Source: Labia minor
Taxonomy: Eukaryota; Arthropoda; Insecta; Dermaptera; Spongiphoridae
DNA: 64,000 nt
Direction: 5' to 3'
Assembly: GCA_963082975.1 (NCBI GenBank)
Contig: OY720346.1
Location: 76,314,767-76,378,766 of the forward strand
Below, in pieces: positions 21,758-33,094 of the stretch. The translations under genes were made by a program, and so were the position numbers. The notes beneath the pieces were generated by a model. It made no database searches. It had not been told where the DNA came from and saw nothing but the letters and a program-made list of their open reading frames with translations. Each line of letters opens with the position of its first letter. The stretch's first letter is position 1.

Positions 21758-23062
21758 TGGGGGGGTTCAGTTCGTATTGGATATAGAAAAATAAATAATT
21801 TCCCTAAATCCATACCGATCCGAAAAAAACGAAAATTAGTGAATAAGTGTATAATGAATTACTCAATAAAACATACTTAATGGCTTTCATAACCAGCTAA
21901 TCTGTCAAAGTTAAAAAAATTTTATTTACCTCGTAAACTACAAGAGACCGAGAAATATTGCATAAGGAAAGTTTCTTTGGAATTAATTAATTAGAAAAGG
22001 AATCCATTGGCAAAGTTTCATCCAAATCCATGACATGACAACTAATCTGAACAATTACCTTTCAAACATGTTATAATACCAATCAATCAAAACAGTAATT
22101 AAAGAAGATGGATATCTTCAAAAAAGTATATTAAAAGTCTTTTCGTAAAATCTATCTAGAAAATATCTAGAAAAAATCTACAAATGATAAGTATACATAT
22201 CCCTATATCTATAATGTATAATTATAATTATAAAAAATATCAAAGGGAAAAACCTAAACACTCGTACAAAAATTTGTAAGTTTGTTCTTACTAGTTTATT
22301 GATTTTTATTGCATATTTTGAGCATAAAAATCACATTCGTTTTTTAAAATTATTAATTTAAAGAGAGAAAACTAATCAATTTTTATTTTTAATTAAAAAT
22401 ATTTTATCTATCTTTTTGTTAAAAGATTTGAAAATATATTTTGAAATCTTATTGAGTAACTAGATATTTAATTAATTTGATTATATTAAATAAGTTTCAA
22501 TTTACATTTAACTTGATTAAATTTCGATACATATCAATGGCTAAAATTAAATGAATGGAATTGGACGCTCAAATCTCCTTTACTAATAATAATAATAAAG
22601 AAAAAGTTATTCATTGGAATTCTTGATTTATTATGATAATTGTATTAAATTTAATAAAATGGATAGATTAATTAGATTGAATATCATTGGTATTAATTTG
22701 ATACAATCTAAATTTTGAAAATTATTTCTTAATCATAGTCTTTTTTGTATCTGGAAGAATAGAAATTAACAAATTATTGTACAATCAATAAATTGAAATA
22801 TTTATAAAAATAAATTGTAAATTTTACTAAACTTACATTTTGTAAAATTATTGAGAAATTTTCAGAGAAAATAAAGAAAAGGAATCATCAGACACCCTTT
22901 ATGGATTATTTATAGTTTTTTTTTAACAGCAAATCTGTACTTTGAAAATTTTAAAGAGGATTAAGAATAATTAACAAAAGAGAATAGAAATTATTATTGA
23001 TCGAAAAATGAATCTATTGTAATATTGATAAATATTTTATAAAATATTATTATACGAATAAA
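21758..23062. other. AT-rich non-coding DNA
   Basis: No recognisable element. (AAT)n-like words occur near 22584-22598. No frame above chance. Confidence 0.55.
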
Positions 23063-23961
23063 AGGGGACTTGTACATTCGATTTTCCAAAAATTTTTTTT
23101 TGTTATTTTGGTAAACATATGTTTCTCATATGTTGGCATTATCAGCCATTTTGGATTAGTAGTTTATTTTGACATTTGGAAAAAGTTAGGTACGTTTTTG
23201 TGTGTTCTTCGATTCTTTACTTGAAAAAAAAGGATCAAAGAATCAGTATTAAATTTTGCTTTATAAATGGAATAAAGTGCTCCAAAAGCACTTAAAAAGT
23301 TGACTGTGACATTCGGCGAGTTTACTTTATCTCAAAAACATGTTTTAAAATGTTGTACCATTTGTACCGCTTGTACGCGCTTTACAGAATGCCGAGAAGA
23401 GCACTTCAAGTTCGATCAAATGTGAAAATTTTGCTCACTGTTTTTTTCGATTATAATGGCGTGGTACATCATGAGTTCTTGCCACAAAGTCGTACTATAT
23501 TTAATTACCATAACTTAATAACGAATACTACAAGTAATACGGCTCAAACGATCGGAATTGTAAAAAAACAAATCACAGATTCTGGATCACGATAATGCAC
23601 CAGCTCATACAACATTGTTTGTTGGTGATTTTTTGGCCAAAAACAACACCGTATTCATGCCTCAACCACCGTATTCACTAGATTTGTCACCCTGCGACTT
23701 TTTCCTATTCTCAAAACTGATGAGACCAATGAAAGGAAAGCTTTTTGTCACAATGGATGAGATAAAGTAGGAATAGTAGAACGAGCTGATACCGAAAAGC
23801 GCATTTCAGAAGTGCTTTGACGATTGGAAGAAGTACTGGCTGGCATAAGTGCATTATACCTGAGGGGAATTACTTTTGTAGGGGACAAAATGGATATTGA
23901 TGAATAAATAAATCCTTTTCGAAATAATTCAAAATTCACTTTTCTTTACAACAAATCTTGT
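23063..23961 (+). mobile_element. Degenerate mariner element (M3)
   Basis: The longest mariner relic in the window. It shows the 5' region with the ATGTTGGCATTATCAGCCAT landmark, transposase pieces (AVKVRSNVKILLTVFFDYNG-like, then DHDNAPAHTT, then YSLDLSPCDFFLF) and the 3' end AATTCACTTTTCTTTAC. Stops and frameshifts break the frame, including a TAG and nearby damage around 23766-23790. The third catalytic position CDFF is kept. Terminal repeats are decayed. Confidence 0.8.
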
Positions 23962-24221
23962 ATATATTTATTAAATGTTTATTAAATATTTTTTCTATAT
24001 ATAAATAATTCTAATCATTTTGATATTCGAGATCAGCTGTCCAAAAAAAAAACAACGAGAAAAATAATTTTTTCTGATGCTCTAGTAATCTAGAATAAAT
24101 TTTAAACAAACCATTCATAACTTGAAAAAAAATATTATCTTAATAAAATTGCATCTATTTATTTGTAGGCGAGAAGATTTGTTGAATTTAATTGAGGATA
24201 GTTTATCTATTAAATTCAGTG

Positions 24222-24255
<34 letters not shown>

Positions 24256-24796
24256 GTCTGTGTATATCTGTGTGAATGTTTATTATTATTATTTTTTTTA
24301 ATAGATATATATCTTGAATAAATATAATATAGCAGAGCAGAGTATATCGTATTTGATTTTTTTTTATTCTTCATAGAAATAGAATGGTTTTCATTCAAAA
24401 TAAACAGATGATAAATTCCCAAACGGTTCTCTTGAGATCGACGAGGGCGGTGGGCTCGGTCTGCCGCTGTTATTAATGTTAACTTCCATTTATCCTTCAG
24501 CCACGTTCTTATCAAAATATACATACTTCACATTGCTTTTGGTCAACATTGCTGATATTAACAATAATATTAGCTTAGAGAAAGAAAACTTTAATAATAA
24601 AAATGGCTGTTATTTTGGCACAAACGAGTATAGAACAGAGAGAGAGAGAGAGGCATTTATGTATTTCATAAACTAACTTGTTTAATGGAACAGAAAAAAA
24701 ATTAAGTTTACAGTTAAGAATCTTCTAGTCAAAAAAAAAAAAAAATAAAAATGAAAGAAATTCAATCAATTAACGTAAATAAACGATTCAATTTCA
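23962..24796. other. AT-rich spacer with (TA)n and a short GC-richer patch
   Basis: (TA)n lies at 24225-24252. Positions 24425-24475 contain TCGACGAGGGCGGTGGGCTC without a supported exon. An interrupted (GA)n tract is at 24638-24652. Confidence 0.5.
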
Positions 24797-25435
24797 TTTT
24801 TACTATCTCGCCAGAGATAGTATTGCGATCACGAAAATTTTCGATGTTGAGATTTTGATGTTTTTATACGTTTTGAAGGTTCCTGAATCATTTTCACTAA
24901 GGTTGAGAAAAATGTCTGTGTGTGTGTGTGTATGTGTGTGTGTATGTGTGTGTGTATGTGTGTGTGTGTGTATGTATGTAGGCAAGATTACGCAAAAACG
25001 GTTTGAGCTAGAATGATCAAATTTGGTACATGGACATTATTCAAAATTCATAGTTTTCTATCAACTTTTGAGAAATGTAGGTCAACCGGAAGAGGGTCAT
25101 TACCTACAACGTTTTGATTTTTTTTCCTCTAAAGTGACCGTAAAAATAAAAATATATGTTTGATAATTTTTCACATGATTAATAATTGTATAAAACTGCT
25201 ATATATAGAATTTCAGCTTGATTGAATTGCTGAAAGTACCAGAATTAATTTTTTAACACTGCATATCTCACGCGCCAACACGTGCCATGGTGCCATCAAC
25301 AAAAAGCCAAACATGCGCTGGTTTAATATTTATTATTTATAATTTATAATTAATTAAATTTAATTTAAAAATAATATATTATGTTATTTAATCCAATTCA
25401 AATTGCGAGATAGTCGAGTGGAGACACTCCAGCTA
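24797..25435 (-). mobile_element. Helentron-like repeat, family A (copy A7)
   Basis: A near-complete reverse copy. The 3' hairpin ACTATCTCgccaGAGATAGT is at 24802-24821, the (TG)n/TATG microsatellite at 24916-24978, and the 5' head GAGTGGAGACACTCCAGCTA at its end. The TTTTTGCGTAATC and TCCGGTTGACC-type blocks are all in order. Confidence 0.85.
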
Positions 25436-25552
25436 ATTCTGTTTAAGGATCGTTTCATTCAATATTACCATCTAATAAAGAATCTTTTATATTTTATTAA
25501 TTTTCAATTAAATTCTTTCAAACATTTTATTGAATGTGTAAAGAATAACTGA

Positions 25553-26200
25553 TAAATGATAAATGTAGAAAAATTTAAATACTTAGGTTCTGTGATAACG
25601 AAAGATAAATAATAATATTCGAGATGAGTTTAAAGCGAGGTTACAATTGGGAAATGCCTTTTATCATGTAATAAACGGGCTGATCGAATCAAAATGATTA
25701 TCAAAGGGAATAAAAGTTAAAATATATAAAACAATTATTTTACCGTTTGTATTATATGGATGTGAGGCATGGTTTATGACCTTAGGTGACGAGAGTAGAT
25801 TTAGAGTATTTGAGAATAGGATTCTGCGAAGCATTTATGGGCTAAAGAAAGAGGAGGTCATGGCGAAGATTGCATAACGCGGAATTGCATGACCTCTATG
25901 CATCTCTAGATATAGTTAGAATTATAAAATCGAAAAGGCTATGGTGGGCAGGACACGTGGCTAGAATGGGAGAAGATAGAATGGCAAAAAATATATTTGT
26001 AGGGGACCTAGTGGGAAACGTCCACTTGGAAGAACAAGGACACGGTGGGTGGATAATGTGGGAAAGGATGTGAGAGAGATGAGAGAGGATGGGGACTGTA
26101 GGTTGTGGCTCAGAATAGGAATACTTGGAGGGGTGTGGTTGCTGCGGCCAAGAACTTTCGAGTTCCGTAGAGTCACAGAGATAGATAGATAGATAAATGA
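25553..26200 (+). mobile_element. LINE 3' fragment with (GATA)n tail
   Basis: The best-preserved LINE tail. Frames read LYGCEAWFMTLGDESRFRVF, then RLWWAGHVARMGEDRMAKN, then GRTRTRWVDNV, and finish AAGAACTTTCGAGTTCCGTA followed by (GATA)n at 26182-26197. This is the C-terminal end of an RTE/Jockey-like reverse transcriptase with a microsatellite 3' tail. Frameshifts interrupt it near 25860-25880, and no catalytic domain remains. Confidence 0.8.
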
Positions 26201-26339
26201 TCAATTCAACATTGAAAATCATCATGGATCAGCAATAAATTTGCATGAGGTAAAACACTACAAAATAATGCTGTTTTTGGACTCTTAATATTGGATCTTA
26301 TGCAAATAAATGTAGAATTTGAAATTAGTGTCCAAAAGT

Positions 26340-27075
26340 CCTTACCAATTTGTAGATCAACATTACCGAATACGCCCATAGATGGCGCGGATCCATTCTG
26401 ATCACTAAGACTGCGATATTCATCAACATTCTGCTAAAATAGATGCAATCTATTGTCAGGCTGGATAGGACGCTCCTAGAACCTGTCAACGCACCTCAAT
26501 CCGCGAATCTACGGCAGTGAGGATAGGCTATTCTGAGTTACTAGCGAACTCATTGTGCGCATGGCTCCCTTAGTCCAGTAGTGCAGACTCTTCAGGTTGT
26601 TTATGAATAAATACCACTCTCCGGGGTTAATGGAGACGAGAGCGGGCCTCCGTTACTGTCAAAGGTAACGTTTAGCGATCACCCCTCAGCCGACGGCCAG
26701 AACATGAAGACGACTGCCTCAACTAGATCCGGCAGACATCCTTTCGGCGAGGATACCATCCATGGCTAAAGTGACCATAAGTCCCGTTTTCAGGTAGCTT
26801 GTCCCTTATTTTAAATTTATTATTATATTATTATACTAAGTTATTGTTATATTATTTACTATATTTTTCAGTTATTTTCATTATAATAAACCAAGCCTCC
26901 CCAAACTATTACCGAAAATTAAAAAATGTCCCGTTTTTAGGAAAAAAATAAATGGTCACGTTATCCATGGCGCGAGCACCATGGCGACTCTGTTGGCAGT
27001 AAGGAACCCATCCACAGAGAGACAACGGCTACAGAGATCGCCGCAGAAACGGGGACCACTGACAACCCATCTTAT
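26340..27075 (+). mobile_element. GC-richer block, possible LTR-element remnant
   Basis: About 540 bp, excluding a nested miniature element, with much higher GC than its surroundings and many CpG. It includes CCCATAGATGGCGCGG, GAATAAATACCACTCTCCGG and GCACCATGGCGACTCTGTTG. The last resembles the junction of an LTR end with a TGGCGAC-type primer-binding site. No gag/pol frame follows and no second LTR is present. Assignment is tentative. Confidence 0.35.
26767..26963. mobile_element. hAT-like miniature element, 197 bp, exact 8-bp duplication
   Basis: Ends TAAAGTGACCAT and ATGGTCACGTTA (11 of 12 inverted matches). The exact target duplication TCCATGGC is at 26759-26766 and 26964-26971. Both subterminal regions carry GTCCCGTTTT words. 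Its interior is AT-rich while the host block is GC-rich, so the boundaries are sharp. Confidence 0.9.
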
Positions 27076-27401
27076 CTCAAATCATGGTTTACTTTACTGT
27101 CAGACCTAATATTGAAAAAAGATGAGAAATTAAGGCTATTTCTTTAAAAGACTAAATCGAATCTTAAGCTAATAATAAAATAGTTTATAAAAAACTTTTT
27201 AATACTTAAAATATTAAGAATTAAAACATTTTTAGATGTTATATTAGAAATAATAGTAGTTTTTAATTTAATTATTATTTATTAATTGGTTTTGATACAA
27301 ATAAAGTAATAAAGTAAAATAAAAAATATTTTGTAAAGAACCATTTAGTATTTATAAATTAAAACAAAACCTGATTAACAATTTTTGACATTCATGTAGA
27401 T

Positions 27402-27688
27402 CAGTGATTCTCAACCACTGCCGCGGCATTTATGTGTGCCGCGAGATTTTCAAAATGTGCCGCCAAATTTTACAAATGTAAAGTTCAAATTAAGAAAAAG
27501 TACTTATTTATTTTATATGTATGTAAAAAAGGTGAAATGTTTTTGCGATCAGGCTCTTAAACATTTTTGACATTTTTTCAATTTTTTCAATATGGTAAAC
27601 TTTTACACTTATCTTTTTCTTTGTGTGCTGCCAAATTTTTAAAGCGTTAAAAGTGTGCCGCGGTAAAAAAAAAGGTTGAGAATCACTG
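27402..27688. mobile_element. hAT-like miniature element, family E (copy 1)
   Basis: The terminal repeats CAGTGATTCTCAACC and GGTTGAGAATCACTG are perfect inverses. The flanks ATGTAGAT and ACGTAGGT match at 6 of 8. GTGCCGCG-type subterminal words are repeated. The TIR style is that of hAT/Charlie-like elements. No coding sequence. Confidence 0.85.
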
Positions 27689-27699
27689 ACGTAGGTGGT

Positions 27700-28571
27700 T
27701 AAATAATATTTATTACATGAACCCCCTTATTTTTCAAGATTTTTCTGATCATATATATACCTATGTTATATATAATAGGATATTATACTAACCACACATT
27801 TTCTTAGATATAAACTATAAATCCGTTATCCGATAAGTCAACAGAGAATATTATGAAATAAAAAATTTCAATTTCCATCAATTATTCCATTCCTATCGTT
27901 TATCAAATTCAAATGTATATTTCTCATATTTCATCTATTTTTCATACCCATCCATGTGTTCTTCGTTCTGAATTGTAAAATGATCATTAATGCCAAAAAC
28001 AGGGATTGCCAACCCTATTTTTGGTCCATCATCAACATCGAGTCCTCTTGATAGGGAGAATTTAGGGGGGGAGGGGGGAAGGGCATATTCCACTCCCATT
28101 CCAATCCATCCATCCATCAAATGCAATATGGAAGCTTATGCAAACATTTCGCCTTGCTTCGATTATAATAGCTGTCAGTAACGAACAGGGTTCCCATTTC
28201 GACAGGAGATTCTCCCTTTTAGACCCTGGAATGAGTAGTTGAAGTAAAAACGAGTGAGAGGAAGAGGGATGAGGGGTGGGGGGGAGATAGGCGATGAGGT
28301 TTATAGATCTCTCGTTGTGTGTATATTTGTATAAAATAACAATAACTGGAAAGATTCTGTCAAGAACACGTTTCGTGGATGATAAAAATCTTTTGAGTAA
28401 AAACTTTATTATTATCACAGGACACTCACTTGTCAATAAAATGGATTTCTTATCTGTATTTACTCACTACTTCTTTCAATCTTTCTTTCTTTCGTTTATT
28501 AAAAAAAGAAAAAAAAATGAAAAATATGGTAGATATTTCAATTTAATGTTTTTATTTCAATTTTTTTTCCT

Positions 28572-28610
<39 letters not shown>

Positions 28611-28756
28611 TCATATTGAATTCGTCCTTTAATTTTTTTTTTTATAACTTTTTAAATGATATTTGAAGTTTATGGTTAAATTTAGAAACAAAAAAATCTG
28701 TGTAACAATTTTATTTCCAAATTTTTGATAATATCTTATCATATTATACTATGAAA
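27700..28756. other. AT-rich DNA with one purine-rich patch and (TTA)n
   Basis: Positions 27985-28300 are GC-richer, with G-rich runs at 28066-28085 and 28255-28290. Frames on both strands there are unrecognised. (TTA)n spans about 28575-28610. Confidence 0.45.
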
Positions 28757-28759
28757 AAT

Positions 28760-28793
<34 letters not shown>

Positions 28794-29104
28794 AATATAT
28801 ATTTGTATATTTTTGAGATATAAACCGCTCTAAGGATTTTTTTGAAATTCACACCATAGATAATATTTATAAAGAAAAATCGATTTGTATTGGTTTCTTT
28901 ATTAGTTTTTTCTTAATTTAAAATGACGTCACCAATTACATCATCCATATTGAAATTTGCCTCCCACCATTCTTTTTTAATTGGTATTTAATTAATATTT
29001 TTTTTATATTTAAAATATTTTAAAATTTGATACTTAATTTCGAAATAAAATAAAAAATATTTATTTTAATAATTAGAATCAAATTACGAGATATATTTAT
29101 CATT
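28757..29104 (-). repeat. Dispersed repeat, family G (copy G2)
   Basis: (TA)n at 28760-28783, followed by ATATAAACCGCTCTAAGGAT and the ACACCATAGAT and AAAATCGATTTGTATTGG blocks, matching G1 in the same orientation. A TGACGTCA palindrome is at 28924. Confidence 0.6.
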
Positions 29105-29146
29105 ACCCCACCCAAAATAAAAAAAATTCATGAAGTTATCATTATT

Positions 29147-29307
29147 CATTTGATTCTCGAATTTTTTTTTGTTAGTATACATTAATTTCTCGTATGTTGA
29201 CATTATCAGCCATTTTCGATTAGTAGTTTGTTTTTGACAACTAAAAAAGTTAGACACGTTTTTGGGTGTTGTTCGATTTTTTAAAGAATCTGTATTAAAT
29301 TATAAAA
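29147..29307 (+). mobile_element. mariner 5' fragment, second copy of the 690-882 composite
   Basis: Matches 717-882 almost base for base, including the variant TTGACATTATCAGCCATTTT..CGATTAG. It ends at the same base where family A begins. Confidence 0.75.
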
Positions 29308-29905
29308 AACTGGAGTGTTCTCGCAAATTTGAATTGGATTAATTAACATTTATTATATTTAAATTAAATTTAATTAATTATTAATTAAAATTAATAAATA
29401 ATATTTATTAAATCAGGGCATGTTTGGCTCTTTGTTGATGGCACCTCATCACGTGTTGGTGCGTGAGATTTGCAGTATTAAAAAATTAATTCTGGTACTT
29501 TCAGCGATTCAATCAAGCTGAAATCCTATTTATAGCAGTTTTATACAATTTTTAATCATGTGAAAAATTATCAAACATATATCTTTATTTTTACGGTTAC
29601 TTTAGAAGAAAAAAAAATCAAAACGTTTTAGGTAATGATCCTCTTCCGGTTGAGCTTCATTTCTCAAAAGTTGATAGAAAACTACGATTTTTGAATAATG
29701 CAAGTATACCAAATTTCATGATTCTAGCTCAAACCGTTTTTGCGTAATCTTGTCTACATACACACACACACACATACACACATACACACATACATACAGA
29801 CATTTTTCTCAACTTTAGTGAAAATGATTCAGGAACCTTCAAAACGTATAAAAACATAAAAATCCCGACATCAAAAATTTTCATGATCGCAATACTATCT
29901 CTGGC
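29308..29905 (+). mobile_element. Helentron-like repeat, family A (copy A6)
   Basis: Shares with A1 the shortened 5' end ACTGGAGTGTTCTCGCAAAT. Unlike A1 it keeps the central region with TCCGGTTGAGCTTCATTTCT. (CA)n/CATA lies at 29760-29798. The 3' hairpin is cut after CTATCTCTGGC. Confidence 0.8.
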
Positions 29906-30517
29906 TCTATTAATCATACTTAAGTTTTGTAGCATAGTTATATAGTAATTAAATAATATATTAAATGAATAATTAATTTGTATATTCTAAGTAATTACTG
30001 GATATTTATTGATCCATCTTAATTAATACTCTTTCTATCTTTTTTTCTCTTGTGTCAATATAAGAATAAATTCAATTCATTTTAAATATTTTTTTTTTAA
30101 TTTTTATAAATCGTATACAAGTTCAACAAAAAGTTAATACTTTTTGTATTCAGTTGATTGTAAATATTGAAATAAATGATTTATAAACATTTACGCCCAA
30201 CTTCTCTTTGAATAATTATTATTATCATTGTTATTATAGTATGGAAATAAAAGGGATGGTTAATGAAAGGACTTGTGGGTTTAGTATTCCCATTTGGAGT
30301 AATCAACTTGATAGAATGTCTATTTGTATAAATGACGTTAATAATTATTTATAGACCTAGTTGAGTTAGGGAAACCATTAATAATATTGATTCTAATTCA
30401 CTTCAAGTGGCTTTGTTAGAAGATCATGCATGACAAGTGAAAAAAAAACAAGAAAATGCAAATTCTTTCGAAAAAAATATTTATTAAATATAAATATAAA
30501 TTAAATAAATAAGAATA
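29906..30517. other. AT-rich non-coding DNA
   Basis: No element or frame of note. Confidence 0.55.
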
Positions 30518-31352
30518 AGAGGCTTGTTCAAAAGAAAAGGTGAATTTTGAATTATTTCGAAAAGGATTTATTTATTCATCAATATACATTTTGTCCCCTT
30601 CAAAGTAATTCCCCTCAGAAATAATGCACTTCTACCAGCGCTTCTTCCAATCCTCGAAGCACTTCTGAAATGCGTTTTTTGTGATGGTTCTTCGATTCCG
30701 ACTTTAGCTCATCCATAGTGACAAAAGGTTTCCTTTCATTGGTCTCTCCAATAGGAAAAAGTCGCAGGGAACCAAATCTGGTGAATACGGTGGTTGAAGC
30801 AAGATTACGGTAGTTTTTTTTGGTCAAAAAATCACCAACAAGCACTGATGTGTGAGGCTGGTGCATTATTCATGATTTGTTTTTCCACAATTACGATCGT
30901 TTGAACCGTATTGCTTCACGCAAACGTTGCATAACTTCCTTGTAGTATTCCTTATTAACAGTACGACCTCATCAGTAAGAACTCATAATGCATTGGAATC
31001 GAAGAAAACAGTGAGAAAAACCTTCCCATTTGATCGAACTTCTGGCCCTTTTGTAAAGCGCTTGTACCAGTTAAAAACATTTTTTCGAGACAAAATGCCA
31101 GAGTTAACATTGGAGCACTTTATTTCATTTTTATAATTTAATACAGATTCTTTAAAAAATCGAAGAACACACAAAAACGTTACTAACTCTTTCAGTTGTC
31201 AAAAACAAGCTACTAATTGAAAATGGCTGATAATGTCAACATAAAGAGAAACATATTTATGTATACCAATATAACAAAAAAAAATTTCGATAATCAAATG
31301 AAAACAACCCGAGAAAATTGAAAATTCACCTTTTCTTTTGGACAGACCTCAT
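30518..31352 (-). mobile_element. Mariner element with both ends, 835 bp, decayed (M4)
   Basis: Inverted ends of the form GAGG.(C/T)TG(T)TC.AAAAGAAAAGG at 30518 and 31352 are flanked by TA at 30516-30517 and 31353-31354. The minus-strand transposase pieces include an N-terminal LSRKNVFNWYKRFTKGPEVR stretch, VRSNGKVFLTVFFDSN, YSPDLVPCDFFLL and QKCFEDWKKRW. Stops and frameshifts separate them, and the second catalytic motif has become the out-of-frame remnant of HDNAPAH. Full-length mariners are about 1.3 kb, so about a third is missing. Confidence 0.85.
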
Positions 31353-31354
31353 AT

Positions 31355-32008
31355 TTTTAGATGAAATAAAGATAAATTTGTTTTGTTTTTTTTTTCCTTG
31401 AAAAATAGTGTTTAAGTTTGACGTTGTTGGTTAACAAGAAATATAGCAAGTTATCTACTTTTGTTGTCTAAAATATGTAGTTTATAAGAATTTCTAAACA
31501 CTTTCCTTGTTTGAAATTTCATAAAATGTTTTATATCTTGAAATCATTTGCTTAGAATATTTTAATGGCAATATTTATTCTGATATATTCTTGGCGAGTG
31601 TAGTAGTGGTATGGTCATAAAGTTGATCACTGGCTTAAAAATATGTATAGTGACGGAATGCGGGTGCACGTGCACGGGTAAAGGGGAGGAGAAATTCCAT
31701 AAGTCCAAAAACATAAATATGTCGGCTCTGATTAAAAGGCTTATCTTCAGTGACAGACGAACGAACCCGAGCGGTGGTATCCCAAGAAAGCAAAACACAA
31801 GCCGATGACAAGTGGGCCAAAGTGTAGAGTATAAAAAAAAACGATCTTTAAATGCTTATAAATGATTCAAAGGAGCTTATTTGTCAGCTTTTTTTAATTT
31901 GATACTTAACGAGATAAAAAAAATTAAATTATAAATCTAGTTCACATTAAAATATAGATATTTTAAATTTGTAATTTATTTTTGAAAATGTTTAAGAAAT
32001 ATTGTACA
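31355..32008. other. AT-rich DNA with one GC-richer patch
   Basis: Positions 31595-31825 are closer to even base composition (GGGTGCACGTGCACGGGTAA palindrome near 31660). Short frames occur on both strands, none recognised or splice-flanked. Possibly an old element or non-coding conserved sequence. Confidence 0.4.
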
Positions 32009-32010
32009 TA

Positions 32011-32570
32011 CGAGGTGTGTTCAAAAGAGTAAGGTGACTTTGTATTTTTAAGAAAAAATTATTATTTATCAATATTTATATTGTCCCCTTCAAAGTAATC
32101 CCCCTCAGATACAATACACTTATGCCAACGGTTTTTCCAATCCTCAAAGCACTTCTCATAAGCACTTTTCGGTATAGCCTTGAGCTCTTCTAACGATGCA
32201 GTCTTTATCTCCTCAATTGTTGCAAATCTCCGCCCTTACATAGGTCTCTTTAGTTTTGGGAACAAGAAAAAGTCACATGGGGCCAAATCCGGTGAATATG
32301 GTGGTGAATAATTTGATATTTGATCGAACTTGGCGTGCTTTTTTCGGTCTTGGCTCATCACTTGTAACCATTTTTTTTACTCAGAACGGTATGCAACTGT
32401 CAACATTTCAAGTGTTTCGGAGGACTTTATTTTATTTTTTACACAAAATCTGATGTAAATCCTTTGATCCATATTTTTCGATAGAAAAAAATCGCCGAGC
32501 ACGCGAAAACACTTATAACCTTTACGCCTCACACACAGTTAGTTAGTTGTTTTAAGTTAGAGTCTTTAAT
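32011..32570 (-). mobile_element. Mariner relic of a second subtype (M5)
   Basis: The end CGAGGTGTGTTCAAAAGAGT is preceded by TA. The minus strand carries transposase remnants corresponding to PPYSPDLAPCDFFLFPKLK-like and RWHKCIVSEG-like stretches, rejoined to an upstream piece by an internal deletion near 32310-32320. The other terminus is not recognisable before the T-run at 32570. Divergent from M2/M3/M4. Confidence 0.7.
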
Positions 32571-32959
32571 TTTTTTTTTTTTTTTTAATTCTTTGAAATT
32601 TCTTTTTTTTATCTGGAAGAATATCCCACAGAATGTAATTTGTAATTTTAATTAATTAATTTATTTATTATTATTTATTTTATTTATTAATTTTAATTTA
32701 TTTTTAAAGAGATATTAATTAAATATTGAATTGCTCGTTTCATCTAGATGTGTAAATTCAATATTTGCAATTTAAATTTTGTCGAATTTTCACTTAAGTT
32801 AAAAATTAAATGACAAGTGACAAAACAATATTTAAAAAATTTATGTTTACTAGTGAGATCATCACAAATTTTGTAATTTTAATTAATTTTCAAATAAATA
32901 TTGTGTATATTACATAGAACATATTCGTTTCTTTTAGGTAGGTAAATTATATCAAAGAT

Positions 32960-33094
32960 TGTGTAATTTTCAGTTAAGTGAAAAATTATTTATTTGGATA
33001 TAAAACCAACATTTCTGAAAAAAGCATAATTGATTGGTGAAATGCTAGTTTTATCTCCAAATAAATAATTTTTCACTTAACTGAAAATTCTACA
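32960..33094. repeat. Foldback element with about 60-bp arms
   Basis: The arm beginning TGTGTAATTTTCAGTTAAGT is inverted at the other end as ACTTAACTGAAAATTCTACA. Pairing continues through AAATAAATAATTT and AAAACCAACATTTC / GAAATGCTAGTTTT, leaving a loop of roughly 15 bases. No coding sequence. Similar ATTTTCACTTAAGT words recur at 32786. Confidence 0.75.

Noticed and set aside
28062..28436. 124-codon minus-strand frame, the longest in the window
   Set aside because: Low-complexity Ser/Pro/Leu content over purine-rich DNA, with no known motif. Overlapping frames of similar length exist on the other strand.
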